Shown piece after piece: positions 1 through 11,021 of a stretch of 64,000 nt of DNA. The first letter of the stretch is position 1; each line of letters opens with the position of its first letter. The position numbers and the translations under genes are program-made. Under the pieces are notes generated by a model. The model saw only the letters and a list, made by a program, of their open reading frames with translations, searched no databases and was not told where the DNA came from. This DNA comes from Alligator mississippiensis (lineage: Eukaryota; Chordata; Crocodylia; Alligatoridae). Where the stretch lies: NCBI RefSeq assembly GCF_030867095.1, contig NC_081831.1, positions 71,190,716 through 71,254,715 on the forward strand, in the 5' to 3' direction.

Positions 1-999
1 TCCACTGCCTAGACCCAGTCCTAACCCAATCTACAGCATGAGCAGCTCTCTGAGTGTTCCTCTAGGAACCAAGAAAAGGAAATCTTCCTCTGCCACCATG
101 GCTGGTGAACAATATTTCTCTAGATACAGGTTAAATAAACTCAAATCTGCTATTGTATGACCCAGCAAGTTGGTCTTTACACAAAGGAGAGGGATATCCC
201 TCCTAGGGGGTCTCTTAATCCTGGTACTACTACTGTGTGCAGCAACACAAAATTGGTTTTGCTACAAGGCTGCCCTCAGGCACCAGGGTGGGGAAGATTT
301 ACTCCTGAAGAAACCTGAATTAACTGCAATAATCTATGCATCTCTCAAAATTGTGTGTCACTTTTGGTTATACCCCTCAAAACGATTATGGAGATCCCGC
401 TACCCTGGACTTCTACAATTCAACCCAGCCCAATCCTGCTGCAAGCAGCAAAAAAACAAGAATTTCACTTAATGATTTCTCACTTGTTATCCTGATTTAT
501 TGGTCATTCATCTTTAATGAAGAGAAAAGCAAACCAGATTTCAGTAAATGAGAAAGCTCTATAAAAAGGTTTAGCTGATGATACTTGTCCATGCAAAAAA
601 AAAAAAAAATATCAAAAAAATCACATGAATGGGAAAAAAAGAAAAAAAAAGTTGGGAAAGAGCACAACCACCCAGGAAAGAAAAACTGGAAGAAGGAAAA
701 ATAGTGTTTCAGAGCGACTACCGATTAAAACAAGAGCAAGTGGAGCCCTTCCTTTTTCACAGCCTTGTCATAAGGCATTTGGCATAATTCGCAGATTCGT
801 TACAATTGCAGGGGAAGCACTTCTGCTAAGGCCTCAACCTTGCCACCTCCACCGGGGCAGCCACGTCACCCGGGCCCCATAACAAGTGGCACAGAAGCTG
901 CCCGACAGCGATTTGGGGGGTGCGTGTTAAAACGTGGACAGGGATCAAGCCCATCCTAAGGTGGAGCAGGGAAGTGGTGGGACCCGAGCTCCCTCCGCG
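1..999. other. No gene recognised; presumed STAG2 intron 1
   Basis: No exon, repeat family or RNA gene could be supported here. A 100-codon open frame at 170-472 with a hydrophobic start is not convincing. By position this would be the start of intron 1 of the gene whose minus-strand promoter lies at 1.9-2.4 kb. A YY1-like CAAGATGG lies just beyond, at 1009-1016 on the plus strand. Confidence 0.4.
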
Positions 1000-1637
1000 C
1001 CCTCTGAGCAAGATGGAGCTGCTGCTGCAAGGCGCTGCTAGGCCCCAGCTCTTGTTCTCGCTTCACTCCCGCGGCTGCGGATGGGGCCAAGGCGGAGCGC
1101 GCTGAACTTCGCACCGAGGCTCCCCGGGTCGGGCGGGAGCGAGGAGCGGGGGGAGGGGACCGGCCGGCCGGACCCTTCCCCGTCCCGGTCCGCCCGAGGA
1201 AGCAGGCGGAGGCGCCGCCCCTGGCCGCGCGGCCGCCCAATGGCGAGCGGCGTCGGCGGAGGCGGGCGAGCGCGGCGCGGCCGGGCACAGCCGCGGAGCA
1301 GGCCCCGGTGACGCACTTCGGCAACCCGAGCCCCCGCCCGGCCGGCCGGAGGCGGGGGGAGCCGCGCCGGCCCAACCTCCGCCGGGGCCCCGCGCGCCTT
1401 CGGGGCAGTCACGGGACGCGCGCGGCTCCTCCCCGCGGCGCAGGGTGTGGCCGCCCCGGGCCCCGACCTCGTGCCGCCGCCACCGCCGCAAACTTTGCTC
1501 CCCTCCCCCCCTCCCCGGGCCGCCATCGAAACAAAAGTGGCGCCAAAACCCCCCCGCCAGGAGCCTTCCCCGCCCCCGCGCGGCCCGGGGTCGCACCCCC
1601 CCCGCGCGCGCACACACACACACAATGCCCGAGTCCT

Positions 1638-1907
1638 CCATCTTGCCGGCAGCCCCGGCGGGGGAAGGGGAAGGGGGAGGAGAGGGAGGAGGAGGAGGAG
1701 GTTCTCCATTTTAGCTCGCCGAGCGCCAGGCCCGGGTCGCGCAAGGCCTCCCCCCGCCGCCGCGTCCCCGCCTCTCAGTCCCCGCCGCCGGGAGCGCTCC
1801 GCGGCCGGGCCCCGCGTCCTCCATCTTGGCTGCGCCGCGGCCTCCCCGCCCGGCCGGCCGCCCGCCCGCGGCCCCCGCCAAACTTCCAGAAGCTTCGCCG
1901 CCATTTT
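1638..1907 (-). promoter_or_regulatory. Row of four YY1-like motifs
   Basis: Plus-strand CCATCTTG at 1638-1645, CCATTTT at 1706-1712, CCATCTTG at 1821-1828 and GCCGCCATTTT at 1897-1907 are all the minus-strand YY1 core (AANATGG, with GCGGC in the last). They share one orientation, at spacings of about 70-115 bp, immediately downstream of the presumed donor. A weaker GATGGCGGC lies near 1521-1529. Confidence 0.5.
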
Positions 1908-1916
1908 CTAACTTAC

Positions 1917-2150
1917 CGAGCCCGGCGGCAGGCCCCGGCCCGCGGCTCCGTTGGCGGCAGGCAGCGGCCCCCTCCTCCTTCTCCTCGTCCTCCTGCTCCT
2001 CCTCCCCCCGCTCCTCGTCCTCTCCGCCTCGGCGCGCGCTCGGCCCGGCGCGCTCGGGCCCCGCGCGGAGGGGTCGGGGTGAGGCCGGGGCGGGCGCGGG
2101 GAGCGGGCTGGGTTATTTAATTTGGCGGCGGCGGCGCCGGGGATTGTTTG
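1917..2150 (-). other. STAG2: Probable non-coding exon 1 of STAG2
   Basis: On the minus strand the sequence reads CTCG then GTAAGT, a near-consensus donor, so the exon would end at 1917. The 5' boundary is a guess, set just downstream of the NRF1/CRE/CTCF-like cluster. No ATG-led frame of note lies in it, as expected for a 5' UTR exon. Identity follows from synteny with XIAP. An unannotated non-coding RNA is the alternative. Confidence 0.45.
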
Positions 2151-2194
2151 GGGTGTTCGCTGCTCGGCGGCTCGCGGGCGAGTGGAGGGCGCAG

Positions 2195-2208
2195 GCGCCA
2201 CCTGGCGG
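2195..2208 (-). promoter_or_regulatory. CTCF-like motif
   Basis: The minus strand reads CCGCCAGGTGGCGC, which agrees with the CTCF core CCASYAGRKGGCRS at all but the third base. It lies in the CpG island upstream of the presumed minus-strand TSS. Binding is not shown by sequence alone. Confidence 0.5.
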
Positions 2209-2241
2209 CCGCCGCGCGCCGCCCGCTCTCCTGGGCGCGGG

Positions 2242-2255
2242 GCGACACCTGCCGG
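2242..2255 (-). promoter_or_regulatory. Weaker CTCF-like motif
   Basis: The minus strand reads CCGGCAGGTGTCGC, with two departures from the CTCF core. It has the same orientation as the site about 47 bp away and may be a degenerate partner. Confidence 0.3.
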
Positions 2256-2297
2256 CCGGGCGCGGCCGCCCGTTCCGCGCGGGGTAAACAAGGCGCC

Positions 2298-2307
2298 GCG
2301 CATGCGC
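2298..2307. promoter_or_regulatory. NRF1 palindrome
   Basis: GCGCATGCGC is the full palindromic NRF1 site, common in CpG-island promoters of housekeeping genes. It sits about 150-200 bp upstream of the presumed minus-strand TSS. Confidence 0.55.
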
Positions 2308-2328
2308 GCCCGGGGCGGGGACGGGACG

Positions 2329-2336
2329 TGACGTCG
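2329..2336. promoter_or_regulatory. CRE (CREB/ATF) site
   Basis: TGACGTCG contains the CRE core TGACGTC, about 22 bp from the NRF1 palindrome. Together they mark the upstream side of a minus-strand core promoter. Confidence 0.5.
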
Positions 2337-2560
2337 CGTGCGCGCGGGAGGGGGAGGGGACGTGCCCGCAGCAGCTGCCGCCTTCCGTCACCTCCCCGCT
2401 ACCCCCCCCCCAACCCCCGGCGGAGCGTTAACTGCCGTTCTGAGGGCCCTGCCCCCCCCCCACCTCGCGGGCAGTTCTAAGGGCCCCCCCCCGCCCCGGG
2501 ACCGTTAACGGCCGTTCTGAGGGCCCTGCCCCCCACACACACACGCACAGAGGCGCCCCT

Positions 2561-3219
2561 CCCAGTCCTGAAAGGCGAGCGCCTCAGTGCCCTGACGTGG
2601 CTAAAGTCAGGAGGCCCTTTGCTCCATTTGTGAAACAGCCCCGAGGGCCCTTGGGTGACTGGTTCTGCGCTAGGCAGGACTTGGGGGAAGGGAAGCAGCC
2701 TGCTCGGGGGCCGGCCCCAATAACCAGGCCCGGGGCAGGGGTGGAGAGCCAAGTGCAAGATGCTGGCGAAGAAGTGGGGCAAACAGGGCAGTTGGCTGGG
2801 AGCAAGAGGGGGTCAGGAACAGGAGCGGGGTGGCAGGCCGGGCCGGGGCAGATAAGCGAGCCAGGGCCCGGCCATTACATCAGTCTGACACAAGCTCTAG
2901 AGGAAGAGGAGCCCATTCAGGCCCAGGAGGGTGTCCAAGAAGACTGCCCCCTTCCACAACAAGCCAGGGAACGGGGAGCAAACAAGGCGGTTTGCCGCCC
3001 CCCCCCTCCCCCCTTAAAGAGGAGCCTTTAAGATTCGTTACTTAATTAAGAGTAACCTTCACATAGTTACTGTAAGTAGCCTGGTAACGCTTTCTTGCCT
3101 TCCTTCACAGTAAACTTGGTGAGAAGAATCGAGTTAGGAAGGAAAAGGGAACCTTTTGGGACCAAGGGGCAGTGAATGGGCCAGTTTACAGAGGCATTTG
3201 CTAGGGAAACTCAGGAAGA
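2561..3219. other. Intergenic, nothing recognised
   Basis: Moderately GC-rich shore of the CpG island. No exon, RNA gene or repeat family could be supported. Confidence 0.4.
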
Positions 3220-3447
3220 GTTTGCTGGGGAAACATCAGGAAGAACTTTTTTACGGTAAGGGTTGCCAGACTCTGGAACGGGCTTCCAAGGGCGGTGGTG
3301 CTCTCCCCTGCCTCAGGGGTCTTTTAAGAGGAGACTGGACAAGCACCTGGCTGGGGTTGTCTGACCCCAGCGCTCTTTGCTTCCCAGGGCAGGGGGTCAG
3401 ACTCGATCTACTGAGGTCCCTTCCGACCCTAACGACTATGGAAGGTC
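3220..3447 (+). mobile_element. CR1 LINE 3' end
   Basis: The segment has the standard CR1 3' UTR layout: a CAGGAAGAACTTTTTTAC block, a GGGCTTCCAAGGGCGGTGGT block, and the terminal GAGGTCCCTTCCGACCCTAA before a short ACTATG tail. CR1 is the dominant LINE of reptiles and birds and is usually 5'-truncated, as here. This subtype end is typical of crocodilians (from memory). Confidence 0.85.
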
Positions 3448-3454
3448 TGCTTGG

Positions 3455-5191
3455 AGAAAGGCGGCAGATTGAGAGACCTAGAGAAGCAGCTGGAGGGTGT
3501 CGCAAGGCCAGAGCCACTTCCACTGCCAGCTCTTCCTCTGCTGGCACCTGTGAGGTGCGTGTCCAGGCAGGACCGCTCACTGCCAAGGCTCCGACCCAAG
3601 TCCTGGTTCGTGCTGTGGGCTTACAGGTTTCTTCCAGTGCTGGCCTGTGATGCGAGGGATATAGCTCAGGGAGCAGACAAGAGACACAGGAGAAAGTGGC
3701 AAGGCTCCAAAGCATCCTCCACTTTGATGCTGAAGGAAACCTGAAGAACTGCCAGAGACAGTGCTAGAGGAAGAAAAGGACAGGAACTTCTAGGAAGGTG
3801 AAAACTTGTGATCTCTGGCAGCAGGCAGAAGTCTATACAGGCAGCCGTAGCAACAGAGGAGAAGAAGCATGTTTTATTGGTGGAAGAGGACAGGACAGGC
3901 CTCCCCAAGGTTGGGAGGATGGAGATCACTGCCACCAAGAGGAAGCAATGGGTGGTGGTGGTTGGAGACTCCCTTCTGTGGGGGGGTCAGAGACCTCTAT
4001 CTGCCAGCCTGACCTGTTGTCTTTGGTCTGCCTGAATCCAGGATGTCAGAGAAGGATTAGTGAGACTCATCCCAGCTCTCTGCTACCCCATGCTCTTCAT
4101 CCATGTGGGCATAAGTGATATACAGCCAGGGGTGACGCTGAGCAGCTCAAAAGTCACTTCCGGGTACAAGGGTAAAGGGAACAGGCTCATGTGGTGTTCT
4201 CGATCCTTCTAGTCAAGGGGGAGAGCCCAGACAGGAGTGGACACATCTTGCAAATCAATGCGTGGCTATGCAGATAGTGTCATCAGCAGGTCTTTGGCTT
4301 CTTCAACCACGGGCTTGTGCTCCAAGAAGAAGGATTGTTAGGAAGAGACAGAATAGCAGGGAAAGAAGGAGAACAGCAGAGTATGGGCTCTGGACTTCAG
4401 AAAAGTGGACTTTGATTTGCTCTGGGAACTCATGGGCAGGATCCCCTGGGAGGCCAGTCTGAGGGGGAAAGGAGTCTAAGAGAGCTCTGGTATCTTAAAG
4501 AAATGTTACTGAGGGTGCAGGAAGAAAAACATCCCAATGCACAGGAAGACTAGCAGGTATGGCAGCAGATCAGCTTGGCTTAGCAGGGAACTCTTCAGTA
4601 TTCTAAAACACAAAAAGGGAGCATACACAGAGTGGAAACAGGACAAATGACTTGGAAGGAGTATAAGACTATTGCTTGGGCATGCAGGGATGAAGTCAGG
4701 AAGGCCAAAGCACAACTGGAGTTGCAGCTAGCAAGGGACATGAAGGGTTTCTACAAGTATGTCAGCAACAAGAAGGTCAGGGAAAGTGTGGGTCCCTTAC
4801 TGAATGGAGGCAACCTAGTGACAGTCAATGCAAAAAAGGCTGAAGTACTCAATGCCTTTTCATCTCAATTTTTATTGCCAAGGTTAGCTCCCAGACTACT
4901 GCACCAGGCAGCACAGTTTGGGCAGAGCTCAGCAGCCAACAGTGACAAAAGAACAGGTGAGTGGGTATTTAAAAAAACTGGACACGTGCAAGTCCCCAGG
5001 GCCAGATGCAGTACACCTGATGGTGCTGAGGGAGTTGGCAGGTGTGATTGCAGTCACTGGCCATTATTTTTTAAAACTCATGGTGGCCAGGAGAGGTCCC
5101 AGATGACTGGAAGAGGGCAAATATAGTGCCCATCTTTAAGAAAGGGAAGAAGGATCCAGGGAACTACAGTCTGGTCAGCCTCACCTCAGTT
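3455..5191 (+). mobile_element. CR1 LINE body: ORF1 esterase and start of ORF2 RT
   Basis: Frames around 3460-4480 resemble CR1 ORF1: a charged coiled-coil lead, then WVVVVGDSLLWG (3946-3982), the SGNH-esterase block I of reptilian CR1. From about 4380, frames resemble ORF2 between endonuclease and reverse transcriptase: GRIPWEASLRGKGV, then [20 protein letters not shown] (from about 4653), [20 protein letters not shown], and SPGPDAVH near 4993-5016. The match stops at 5191 after a KKGKKDPGNYSLVSLTS-like stretch, so the RT catalytic core is absent. The endonuclease part expected between ORF1 and the linker is missing, so the copy is internally deleted as well as 3'-truncated. Several frame changes show it is dead. 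Confidence 0.85.
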
Positions 5192-6893
5192 TCTGTTTCT
5201 TATCTCAGTCTATGTATTTTTACATTGTCACAATTTATCGCACAGTAGATACCTCTAAAACCACTTCTTCCAACCACAGTACCTACAAGAAGGGAGTGTA
5301 CAACTCTGGGAAGGAGATGCATACTTTTTAAACACAAATTATCTCCATCTTTGATTCCCTCATTGTGTTTTCTCTTTTGTATGTATGCTTTGTAGATCTT
5401 AAGCCCTTCATACCAGCCCCTGTCTTTATTTTGCATATTGTACTGTCACACACGTTACTGGTGCTAAACAAATAGTAATAGGCTTGTTGCTGTTGGATTA
5501 CCAGACATCAGCATATTTTTGCCCTATTCCTCAAACTAGAGGAGAGAATACTTAATCATTCTTAATTTTGGCTTTCTGGACAATACTAAAAAAATAACAG
5601 TACTAGTAAAGTTGAAAGTTAAGATTCTTCAGTAGTCTATCCAAAAACACCTCATAAGGCAAAGGTGACTGGAGAGAAAAGCAGACATTAATAATAGTGT
5701 TTCTTTTGTGCAATACCTCACAGTAATTGTTAACCCAGGCATTTTTATTGTAATCAGCAGTCAGGGAAAGAGAGTTTAAGAATATAAGGTGATGCAATTC
5801 TACATTAAGTTGTTAGAAGCAAGACCATATCATCTCTTGGTGGTGGCACTTAGCTGCAGTTCAAGTATCTAGTTCATTACATCTACAACATTCAACTTTT
5901 CTTTAAAATTGTAAATTGTTTCCTATTGACTAGAATCCACTTCTTTTAGCATAAAATATTCAGAGTTCTGGAATGTGACCGTTAATCTGATTGACTACAT
6001 CTGAATTACTCCTTATTACACTCTCTAGCAGCAAGAGGCGATGCATAACTAACTAGTATGCAAAATCAATTTGAAAGCCCTAGAAAAATAACTCATCAAC
6101 TATAACCTGATTTTGCTATCACACAAATAAAAGTTCTCTCCCCTTTTTCCCACCTTCCAAAAATGTAGAAGACCAGGAACGTACAAAAAACAAAGTACTT
6201 TGAAAGCAGAATGCATTTTAATATTTTAAAATAACAGCTTAAATTGTTGCGTTTTAAGAAGTCGTCAAAGGAAAATGGCTTTTGAGGAAAAAAGTTGATG
6301 GGGTAAAAGTTAACAGTGTTTGTGTAGCAAAGGAGAGTTCCCTTTTGGGGCTTTGGGGGTATCTTGCCAGCCTAGTTATAGATCTGTCTTCAAAGTGTTA
6401 ATTTCATGTTTTTCACTTAGAAACAAAGGTGTTGTTGCTGATCCTGAATGAGAGCCTGCAAACATCAGATTGAAGCTGTGGATGAAGTGTGAAATAATAG
6501 GTGTTCCATCTGTGAAAAACTTAAAGCTAAATTTAAAAACTGGGCTTCTTATATAGGGATTTGAAATTTAGAAATAGAAAGACTAGACCATGAAGGCCCC
6601 TATTCATCTATGCTTGCTTTTTACAGTGGTAGGAAGTTGACTGCTTGATACACCTATTTTATATTGAATAAGCTACATCGTGTGAAAAATAAGGTTTCTG
6701 CTGAAATTGCGGAACTATCGTTTTGCTTGAAATGCAATAGGCCTGCTCAGATGAAAAGCTTAAACTTTGAAGATCATAAGAATCTACTACAAGAGTTGAT
6801 AAAAGCACAACAATGAAGCAGAACCAGCTGTATATAAAATCCAAATATTAACATTAGCTCCACATATTTGGTTTATTGAGAAAACACAGTAGT
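5192..6893. other. Intergenic AT-rich DNA, nothing recognised
   Basis: Low G+C sequence with only short chance frames. No repeat family recognised. Confidence 0.4.
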
Positions 6894-7600
6894 TTAAGTG
6901 CAGCCTAGTCTTAAATTTGTAGTGGATAATTTTTTATTATTATTATTACTACGTAAATGGCTTAAAGAAGGGCCATTTCTTTTGACCTTCGAGAAAAGAA
7001 CCTGATTACTTTTGAAGGGCCTGTGCACAGGTATGGACATGCTCATGTGTGTCGACAGCTTCATTGCACATTTTGAGTTCCAGCCTGGTTTCGTCTCAAT
7101 GCCAGTCACCAAAGTTGACTCAGATCTTAAAAATTCCTGATGCATATCTTCCCTTACTGTATTTTCTGAATCAAGTGACAATACTATTATGTCCAACTGC
7201 TTGACAAGTATTTAGTGGAGATGTCAGGAAGTAAATTTACCTTGTGTGTAGTCGCATCGGATTGCGTCAAATATTTACCAGCAAAAGATTTACCAGTTCT
7301 TCGCGATGCTGTCAAGACATGGAACTGCTTTGTGACTGATTCTCCAAGGAGCCTCATCTCTCTCTGCAAGTTTTCCCTTTGATTGATTTTGCTGGTGATG
7401 CTGGGACTTCTTGCAGGTGGAGAAGAGGGAACAAGATGAAAACTACTTCCTCTGATAGCCAAAAAACACATTTTCTAGACTGCTGTCTGAGGCAATGTCA
7501 GAGAGAACACATTTTGTCCTCCTCCTCTTAGTTTCTCAATGTTGGCCTCTTGCTTCATTTGAGGCCTATTCCCAGGGAGATTAAGAGAAGTCTTGACAGA
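6894..7600 (-). pseudogene. Unrecognised coding-like relic
   Basis: On the minus strand three open stretches follow one another. A lead near 7600-7500 reads EANIEKLRGGGQNVFSLTLP. A 94-codon frame at 7471-7187 contains INQRENLQREMRLLGES and SRRTGKSFAGKYL. After a shift of frame, a 100-codon stretch at 7196-6894 contains DSENTVREDMHQEFLRSEST. Composition is protein-like (few low-complexity runs, mixed charge) and differs from the AT-rich surroundings. I do not recognise the family. It could be a decayed processed pseudogene, an old exon, or chance. There is no clear splice site or poly(A) tail. Confidence 0.25.
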
Positions 7601-8041
7601 AAGACCATATTATCCAAAACTCTACCTGCCACTGGGAATGCTCAAGTAGTAAGCATACTTTTTGTGCTTCTCCAAACCCTTATTAAAATAACCCACTTAA
7701 CAGCATTAAACCTGCATTTTCACTCACACCGCTGGTCTTTAATAAGGATGAGATGAAGAAGAGCGAGCAACTAGACCAAGTCTAAAAACACTTTAAAGGA
7801 TTTCTGTCATTCCAGCTCCACAAGACTTGCTGAGGTACAAAGTCCTCCTCAGACTACTGCAAACAAAATGGAAGGAAGGAGGAGGGGCTTGCTGGGAGAC
7901 TGCTGCTGGAAAAGAAATTTAAAACTGTTCAAGCTGCACAAAGTGTACTCCTAGCTACTGTTAAGAGATCAAGGACAAGACTGATGCCCTGCAGTCTAGA
8001 ACATGCAGAAACCAGAACTTCTGGCCTGGAAGATCACCATG
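7601..8041. other. Intergenic, nothing recognised
   Basis: No gene or repeat could be supported between the relic and the MITE at 8050. Confidence 0.35.
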
Positions 8042-8049
8042 CTGTAGAA

Positions 8050-8274
8050 CAGTGGTTTTCAAACTTTTTAGATTCAAGGCATCCCTTAGACTCATAACTT
8101 ATATATTACAATGTTTACCTCCTCACAGAGGGGCCAGGTAGTGGGGGTGGAGAAATGACCAGGCAGGGAAGAGCATGAGTCTGTACTTCTCCATATCTCC
8201 TCACACCTTGGGGCACCCTTCAAAGGATTGAGTCACACCCCTGGATGTCTTGGCACCCGGCTTGAGAAGTATTG
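8050..8274. mobile_element. hAT-Charlie-like MITE (MER5-type ends)
   Basis: It starts CAGTGGTTTTCAAACTTTTT and ends with the complement of CAATACTTCTCAAGCC, the usual end pair of old amniote hAT-Charlie MITEs. Flanks CTGTAGAA and CGGTAGAG agree at 6 of 8 bases, as expected for an aged 8-bp target duplication. Confidence 0.7.
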
Positions 8275-8282
8275 CGGTAGAG

Positions 8283-9318
8283 AGAGGAAAAGTCTCCCTA
8301 ATAAAAAAACCAAGTAGAATTCATTTCTGATGAGTCTGAAGATCTAGAAGGCGGGGCCCAGGAGCATAGGGGTTGCATTACATATACAACTGGATAACAA
8401 ACTAGATCATCCCTTTGCAGGAAATAAATATATTCTTTATCTGGGGAAAAAGCAGGAGGTTGCATGGTATAAAAAGACCATCAACCCCATTGAAAATGAA
8501 AAGATGGTGAATAATGCAAGTCAGTCTAATAAGAAAAAGCATGGGGAAGTAAGGTATATAACATTTATTTTATAATAAAAATACTCATTTCGGTACATTG
8601 CCTGTAATATTGGATATGTGTAATAAATTTTACTGTATGCAGCTATGAAGATTTTCAGATTTTCCTCAGTACAGTCTAAGAGGAAAAGCTATGTTTACTC
8701 CTCCAACTTCACTCTTTAATTTTTCCTCAGCTAAGGATATCCTAGCCAAAATTCACGTCTGGTTGGAAATTTTCTTGCAGTGAGGTTCAAAAGCTATATA
8801 CATTAAGTATGGGGAAGAGATTTAGTTACAGAACTCTCAGAGCTGGAGATTAAAATAATGGATTATCCTTAAGAGACCTTGGGCCGCCTTCTATACAGCT
8901 ATCTAGATGGGCTTTCCAACCCAGTTCTGTTGGAACTGAGACTGCCTACCAGATCCAGAGTTCCTTAGAGTCATCAATTTAAGAAAAGGGGAACATGAGC
9001 ACCAGCACCAAGAGATCTGAGCTGATCATCATAGGACATGAGAGAGTGTTGGGAATCAACACCACAGAATCCAAGGACAGTCTCAAGTCACCAAACACCT
9101 AACTCTTCCTTGCAATTGTCAGAATTATGTTGATACCACTTCTTCCTCATTCAAAGCAGTGGCACATGAGCCAATCACTGCAACTCTGCTTTCCTCTTTC
9201 TTAAGTGTGTAGGATTATAGCATAATTTACTCTTATGGACAATACTTTGCTTATGTCCAGAGTGTGGTGGGGAGGAGGAGTAGTGTTTGATACTAGGGGC
9301 TAGCTGATCCATTTCCAG
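8283..9318. other. Intergenic, nothing recognised
   Basis: AT-rich single-copy-looking DNA with no supported exon or repeat. Confidence 0.35.
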
Positions 9319-9326
9319 GAATATAG

Positions 9327-9564
9327 TAGGAGTGCACCAATAAAGATTTTTTGGGCCCCTTCCCTCCGCCCCACCCCTTCCCCACCAACAGACTTACCAG
9401 CCAGACGCTGCTCTCCAAGCTGCCAGGCTGGCTGTGCACATGCACACAGCATTTATCAGTGACATTATTGGCCACATCAGCCAAAAAAAGCCAATTGCCA
9501 ATAACGTCAATTTTCCTTTTATCCGTGCTGATACAATGCGGACCGATGTATCTGTGCACCTCTA
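9327..9564. mobile_element. Short non-autonomous hAT-like element
   Basis: A 238-bp unit with inverted ends TAGGAGTGCACCAATA and (complement of the right end) TAGAGGTGCACAGATA. It is flanked by a perfect 8-bp duplication GAATATAG at 9319-9326 and 9565-9572. It shares internal blocks (CTCTCCAAGCTGCC, CATTTATCAG, ATTGGC) with the 948-bp element at 34415-35362, so the two are length variants of one family. Confidence 0.85.
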
Positions 9565-9572
9565 GAATATAG

Positions 9573-10802
9573 TGCTGAGAGAGAGGCTATAAACAAATCA
9601 CCCATGTTTCAACTGAAAGAAAAACACTGCTCCCTATTAGAGGCTTTTTTTCCCAATTCTCTGAAATTCTTTCAGTCCTCCCTCCCTTCTCTCTCAAGAT
9701 AATTTACAGGATTACGTAACAAACACACGTTACTTTCCCATAATTTCCTGCAGAGAATTCAGACCATTACTTTAGTTCCTTCTTCAGTAAGAAGTGTCAC
9801 CTTTATACAGATACTACCCACTTCTCATCCAGCTTCCTAAAATATAGTGCTAACTACCTGTAGATCCCCAATTCTTAGTCTACTGTACTTCCCTGTTCCT
9901 GTGAAAGTGTGTAGCTGGAATCCCAGAGGACGAGCTTGTTCCATCAGACTCAAAGAGAGCAGGAGGTTCCTACTTGCCATTAGCCCTCAACACTTAAACA
10001 AGGCAGACTTGGTTGCCAGCCATCATCACTGTGCTAACTCCACTACAGGCAGCTTTATTCAGATCACTGTAGGAGCAGCACCTTATCTGCTACGATACAT
10101 GACACCCCACCCCCAGCTGTTTATCCCTGCTGGCCGATGCCACTTTTGATGCAAGACTTACAAGATAAAACCCTGAGAAGTTGCATTGAGACTTGCATTT
10201 CCCACATAAAGCTCACACCAGCTTTAGTCAGGGAAAAAACTTCCTACTCCTGGGTTAATCATCAGACAGGACTGGTCTCCAGCGGAGGTACTACTTCAGC
10301 AATCCATCAAGGGAATGACAAGCTCTCACAAGGCCAACTTTCTTGAATCCAGAATACAACGTTGTCCTGGTTTCCAGACCTAAGCAAGTCAGGCTTGAGA
10401 TTAGGGAGAAACACGTGGGGGAATTGGTTTAAATTCTGTCCAAAATAACAGTTTCTGCTAAAATCGTCAGCAATTACATTTGTTATGCCAATGTTGAAAT
10501 TAAGCTTTAGAGAAATGCACTATTCAAATGAATGGGGCAGTTTACAGCTCAGCTGTATTTTGAGGCTATAGGTAGGTTCCTTCACCGCTAAACTACAGAA
10601 GCTAGACAATTCAGAGTTTGAAGCCAGTTGTTATTTAGACAACAAATTAAAAAGTCCTTGCTAAATTGGTAGGCACCTCAGGAAATATATCTGCATAACG
10701 CAGCTAGGCCAACTGGTGCGGACTGGTTCCTTTTCATCTCCAGAACTTATTTGCAACTCCTGCTCTCCAAGCCCATTTCTGGAAAACCACTGATTCTTAG
10801 TT
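9573..10802. other. Intergenic, nothing recognised
   Basis: No exon or repeat recognised. Short frames here look like chance. Confidence 0.35.
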
Positions 10803-11021
10803 ACGTGGTTCCCAATCTTTATAAACTCAAGGTGCCTCTGGGAAAATGCCGGGTCTTAACTTGTGCTAAGTTTTTTGACAGAAAAATAATAGAGCAATGC
10901 TTGTACTGCAAAGAACTCAGAAAGACCATGACAGGTCAGAAGGTTTTAGAAACCCTGGATTCCTATTCAAAACCCCTGGGCTTTTATCTTGTGAATTGTG
11001 TACTTGTTTGTACACCTAAGA
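10803..11021. repeat. Old interspersed repeat, sister of 45573-45812
   Basis: It begins GTGGTTCCCAATCTTTATAA and contains AACTCAGAAAGACCA, GATTCCTAT and ATCTTGTGAAT, in the same order as the copy at 45573-45812. The CAGTGGTT-like start suggests a hAT-Charlie-type MITE. The right end is not defined. Confidence 0.55.

Larger units (their letters stand above)
1000..2560 (-). promoter_or_regulatory. STAG2: CpG-island promoter, presumed STAG2
   Basis: The stretch is very rich in G+C and CpG, unlike the AT-rich flanks, as expected for a housekeeping promoter. On the minus strand the order is a CRE (2329-2336), an NRF1 palindrome (2298-2307), CTCF-like sites (2242-2255 and 2195-2208), a TTTGGCGG E2F-like run near 2118, then a consensus splice donor at 1916-1911. 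This fits a minus-strand TSS around 2.10-2.16 kb with intron 1 running left. The STAG2 name rests only on gene order: in human, STAG2 is the next gene downstream of XIAP on the same strand. No coding sequence is present to confirm it. Long open frames here (for example 1038-1904) are GC shadows. Confidence 0.6.

Noticed and set aside
170-472. Small membrane protein with a hydrophobic N-terminal run
   Set aside because: No ATG-context, homologue or splice support; chance frame more likely.
1038-2303. Long Pro/Arg/Ala-rich open frames in the left CpG island
   Set aside because: Long frames in several overlapping registers on both strands are expected at this G+C level; no domain or splice support.
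3946-4035. Host SGNH esterase gene
   Set aside because: The GDSL-like block belongs to CR1 ORF1 and is followed in the same orientation by CR1 ORF2 sequence.
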